5,071 nucleotides of DNA, from assembly GCA_008501785.1 (NCBI GenBank), contig QQUD01000387.1, forward strand, positions 1 through 5,071, in the 5' to 3' direction. Below, piece after piece: positions 4,133 through 5,071 of this stretch; the stretch's first letter is position 1; every line of letters starts with the position of its first letter. The position numbers and the translations under genes are program-made. This DNA comes from Chloroflexota bacterium. Its GTDB lineage: Bacteria > Chloroflexota > Anaerolineae > Promineifilales > Promineifilaceae. The notes under the pieces were generated by a model, which was not told the origin of the DNA, made no database searches, and saw only the letters and a list, made by a program, of their open reading frames with translations.

Positions 4133-5071
4133 TTATGGCAGGGATTCCACATCCTGCGCACACCTGAAGCCTATATCCACATTATTCAAAAAAGAAGTTG
4201 CACTAAAACGTCTGCGATTTGAGGTGCGCAACTCTACTGCCGAACTGGTGTAGCCACCGCCGCGTAAAATACGTGGCGTGAAGTTGTCTGTATCAGGACC
4301 CGTTGGGTTTTCGTCTGAGCTGTATTCATAATAAAACGTGTCATACCCATCATAAACCCATTCCCAAACGCCGCCAGCCATATTAAACAGACCGAACTGA
4401 TTTGCCCCTTCGGGCAGTGCATTTATCGGGTGCAGATCGCTAAATTCGTAAGTGTTGAAAATGGCGTTATTGGATTTAGGACGTGTGTTACCCCAGGGAT
4501 AAATACGGCCGTCTTCGCCTCGCGCCGCCAATTCCCATTCTGCTTCTGTTGGTAGGCGTGCGCCAACCCATTCGCAGTATGAGACCGCGCCATGCCAACT
4601 GACATTATTGATAGGGAAGTTTTCGAACCCTGCTTCTGCGACAAAGCCACCATTGATGATGCCGACGATGTGGCTGTCGCTGGTTTCGGCCTTTGTCGAC
4701 AGGCAGCTAAACCCACCACAAACGTTGACATAGGTTTCCAATTCATTCAAATACGCGACATATTGGGCCACGGAAACTTCGAATTGATCGATGTAAAAGC
4801 TGTTGAGGGTAATGGGATGATACGGCCGTTCATCCGGTTCTGCATCAGCATCATCAGGATGTGCGCCCATCATAAAGGTGGTTGCTGGCAACAATACCAT
4901 TGGCATTTTATCTTGCGTGCGCAAGTCAACTTGCACAGCTGTGGGTGTGGGAAGAATGGTGGGGGTGATTTTTTCTTGTTCACGTGTGGGCAAAGGGGGC
5001 GTAGAAGGAGTGAGGGTCTCGGTTGGCAAGGGTGCTGCTGTGTTTGAGGGGAAAGGGGATGAGGTGATGGT
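4133..5071 (-). CDS. FGE-sulfatase (SUMF1-like) domain protein with Pro/Thr-rich linker, 5' end beyond the window
   Basis: The visible 312 residues are open to the right edge, so the true start is outside; a TTG at 5029 is only an internal Leu in the linker. Residues about 1-54 are low-complexity and rich in Pro, Thr and Ser (for example TPSTPPLPT), typical of a linker after a signal peptide or membrane anchor. Residues about 57-305 form an FGE-sulfatase fold: MVLLPATTFMMGA, ERPYHPITLNSFYIDQFEVS, NNVSWHGAVSYCEWVGARLP, TEAEWELAARG, YPWGN, GLFNMAGGVWEWV, LRGGGY and a closing DIGFRCA. True formylglycine-generating enzymes have two catalytic cysteines after the GGSY motif. Here those positions are Ser276 and Leu281 of the visible numbering, so sulfatase-activating oxidase activity is unlikely. 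The motif GNVWEW is changed to GGVWEW. Such domains in bacteria often have sensory, binding or other non-FGE roles. Two ACGGCCGT sites occur inside (4505, 4822). Export to the cell surface is an inference from the linker. Confidence 0.87.
   Translation of the reverse strand, partial: TITSSPFPSNTAAPLPTETLTPSTPPLPTREQEKITPTILPTPTAVQVDLRTQDKMPMVLLPATTFMMGAHPDDADAEPDERPYHPITLNSFYIDQFEVSVAQYVAYLNELETYVNVCGGFSCLSTKAETSDSHIVGIINGGFVAEAGFENFPINNVSWHGAVSYCEWVGARLPTEAEWELAARGEDGRIYPWGNTRPKSNNAIFNTYEFSDLHPINALPEGANQFGLFNMAGGVWEWVYDGYDTFYYEYSSDENPTGPDTDNFTPRILRGGGYTSSAVELRTSNRRRFSATSFLNNVDIGFRCAQDVESLP

Larger units (their letters stand above)
1173..4829. repeat. Dispersed iterated palindrome ACGGCCGT (seven exact copies)
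   Basis: Exact copies begin at 1173, 2769, 3154, 3785, 3912, 4505 and 4822. A one-mismatch copy (TCGGCCGT) begins at 3229. With equal base frequencies an 8-mer is expected about 0.08 times in 5 kb. Six of the seven are followed by T, and all are preceded by T or A, giving WACGGCCGTT. Six are inside genes, in all three codon phases (Thr-Ala-Val, Tyr/Asp-Gly-Arg, Arg-Pro) and on both coding strands. One fills the gntK-methyltransferase gap. None occurs in the AT-rich first 1170 bases. Confidence 0.85.

Noticed and set aside
4423..4746. Minus-strand open frame of 107 codons
   Set aside because: It lies in another frame of the FGE-sulfatase-domain gene, which carries clear family motifs throughout.
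5027..5029. TTG start codon for the FGE-sulfatase-domain gene
   Set aside because: The frame remains open and equally Pro/Thr/Ser-rich up to the window edge, so the gene is partial and this is an internal Leu codon.
4592..5047. Plus-strand open frame of 151 codons
   Set aside because: It is antisense to the well-supported FGE-sulfatase-domain gene and has no recognisable domain.

Overview
The window is a stretch of bacterial chromosome with two parts. Positions 1 to about 1100 are AT-rich and gene-poor. Positions about 1100 to 5071 are densely coding, with higher GC towards the right. The Pro/Thr-rich linker in front of an FGE-sulfatase-type domain, the zinc-ribbon SPOUT methyltransferase and the repeat styles suggest an environmental bacterium of the Chloroflexota type. 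That assignment is an inference at roughly even odds, because no rRNA or phylogenetic marker is present.

Left part, minus strand. A DtxR/MntR-type metal-dependent repressor gene enters from the left edge. It reads well for 57 codons but has an in-frame TAA where the family normally has Ser. Its promoter is clear (TTGACA, 17 bp, TATAGT). Two TTAG-N6-CTAA palindromes flank that promoter, which is the architecture expected of an autoregulated DtxR-family gene. Upstream of it, also on the minus strand, is a small gene for an unidentified 67-residue protein with a good Shine-Dalgarno sequence and a strong intrinsic terminator. From 613 to 1107 there is no intact gene. Plus-strand traces there could be a decayed reading frame.

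Right part, plus strand. Two unrelated GNAT acetyltransferases are followed by gluconokinase (gntK) and a SpoU/TrmH-type RNA methyltransferase with an N-terminal zinc ribbon, 12 nt after gntK. Next comes a 76-nt inverted repeat built from CGANNA hexamers, then a complete O6-alkylguanine-DNA alkyltransferase (ogt). A convergent minus-strand gene ends 3 nt from ogt. It encodes a protein with a low-complexity Pro/Thr linker and an FGE-sulfatase (SUMF1-like) domain that lacks the catalytic cysteines, and it runs off the right edge.

The genes do not form one pathway; they look like ordinary housekeeping and accessory functions (acetylation, gluconate phosphorylation, RNA methylation, DNA repair). 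The most notable DNA-level signals are: (1) seven exact copies of the palindrome ACGGCCGT between 1173 and 4829, read in all three codon phases, resembling a highly iterated palindrome such as cyanobacterial HIP1; (2) the hexamer-built hairpin at 3442-3517; and (3) the interrupted repressor gene with its twin operators. I see no convincing new multi-gene system.
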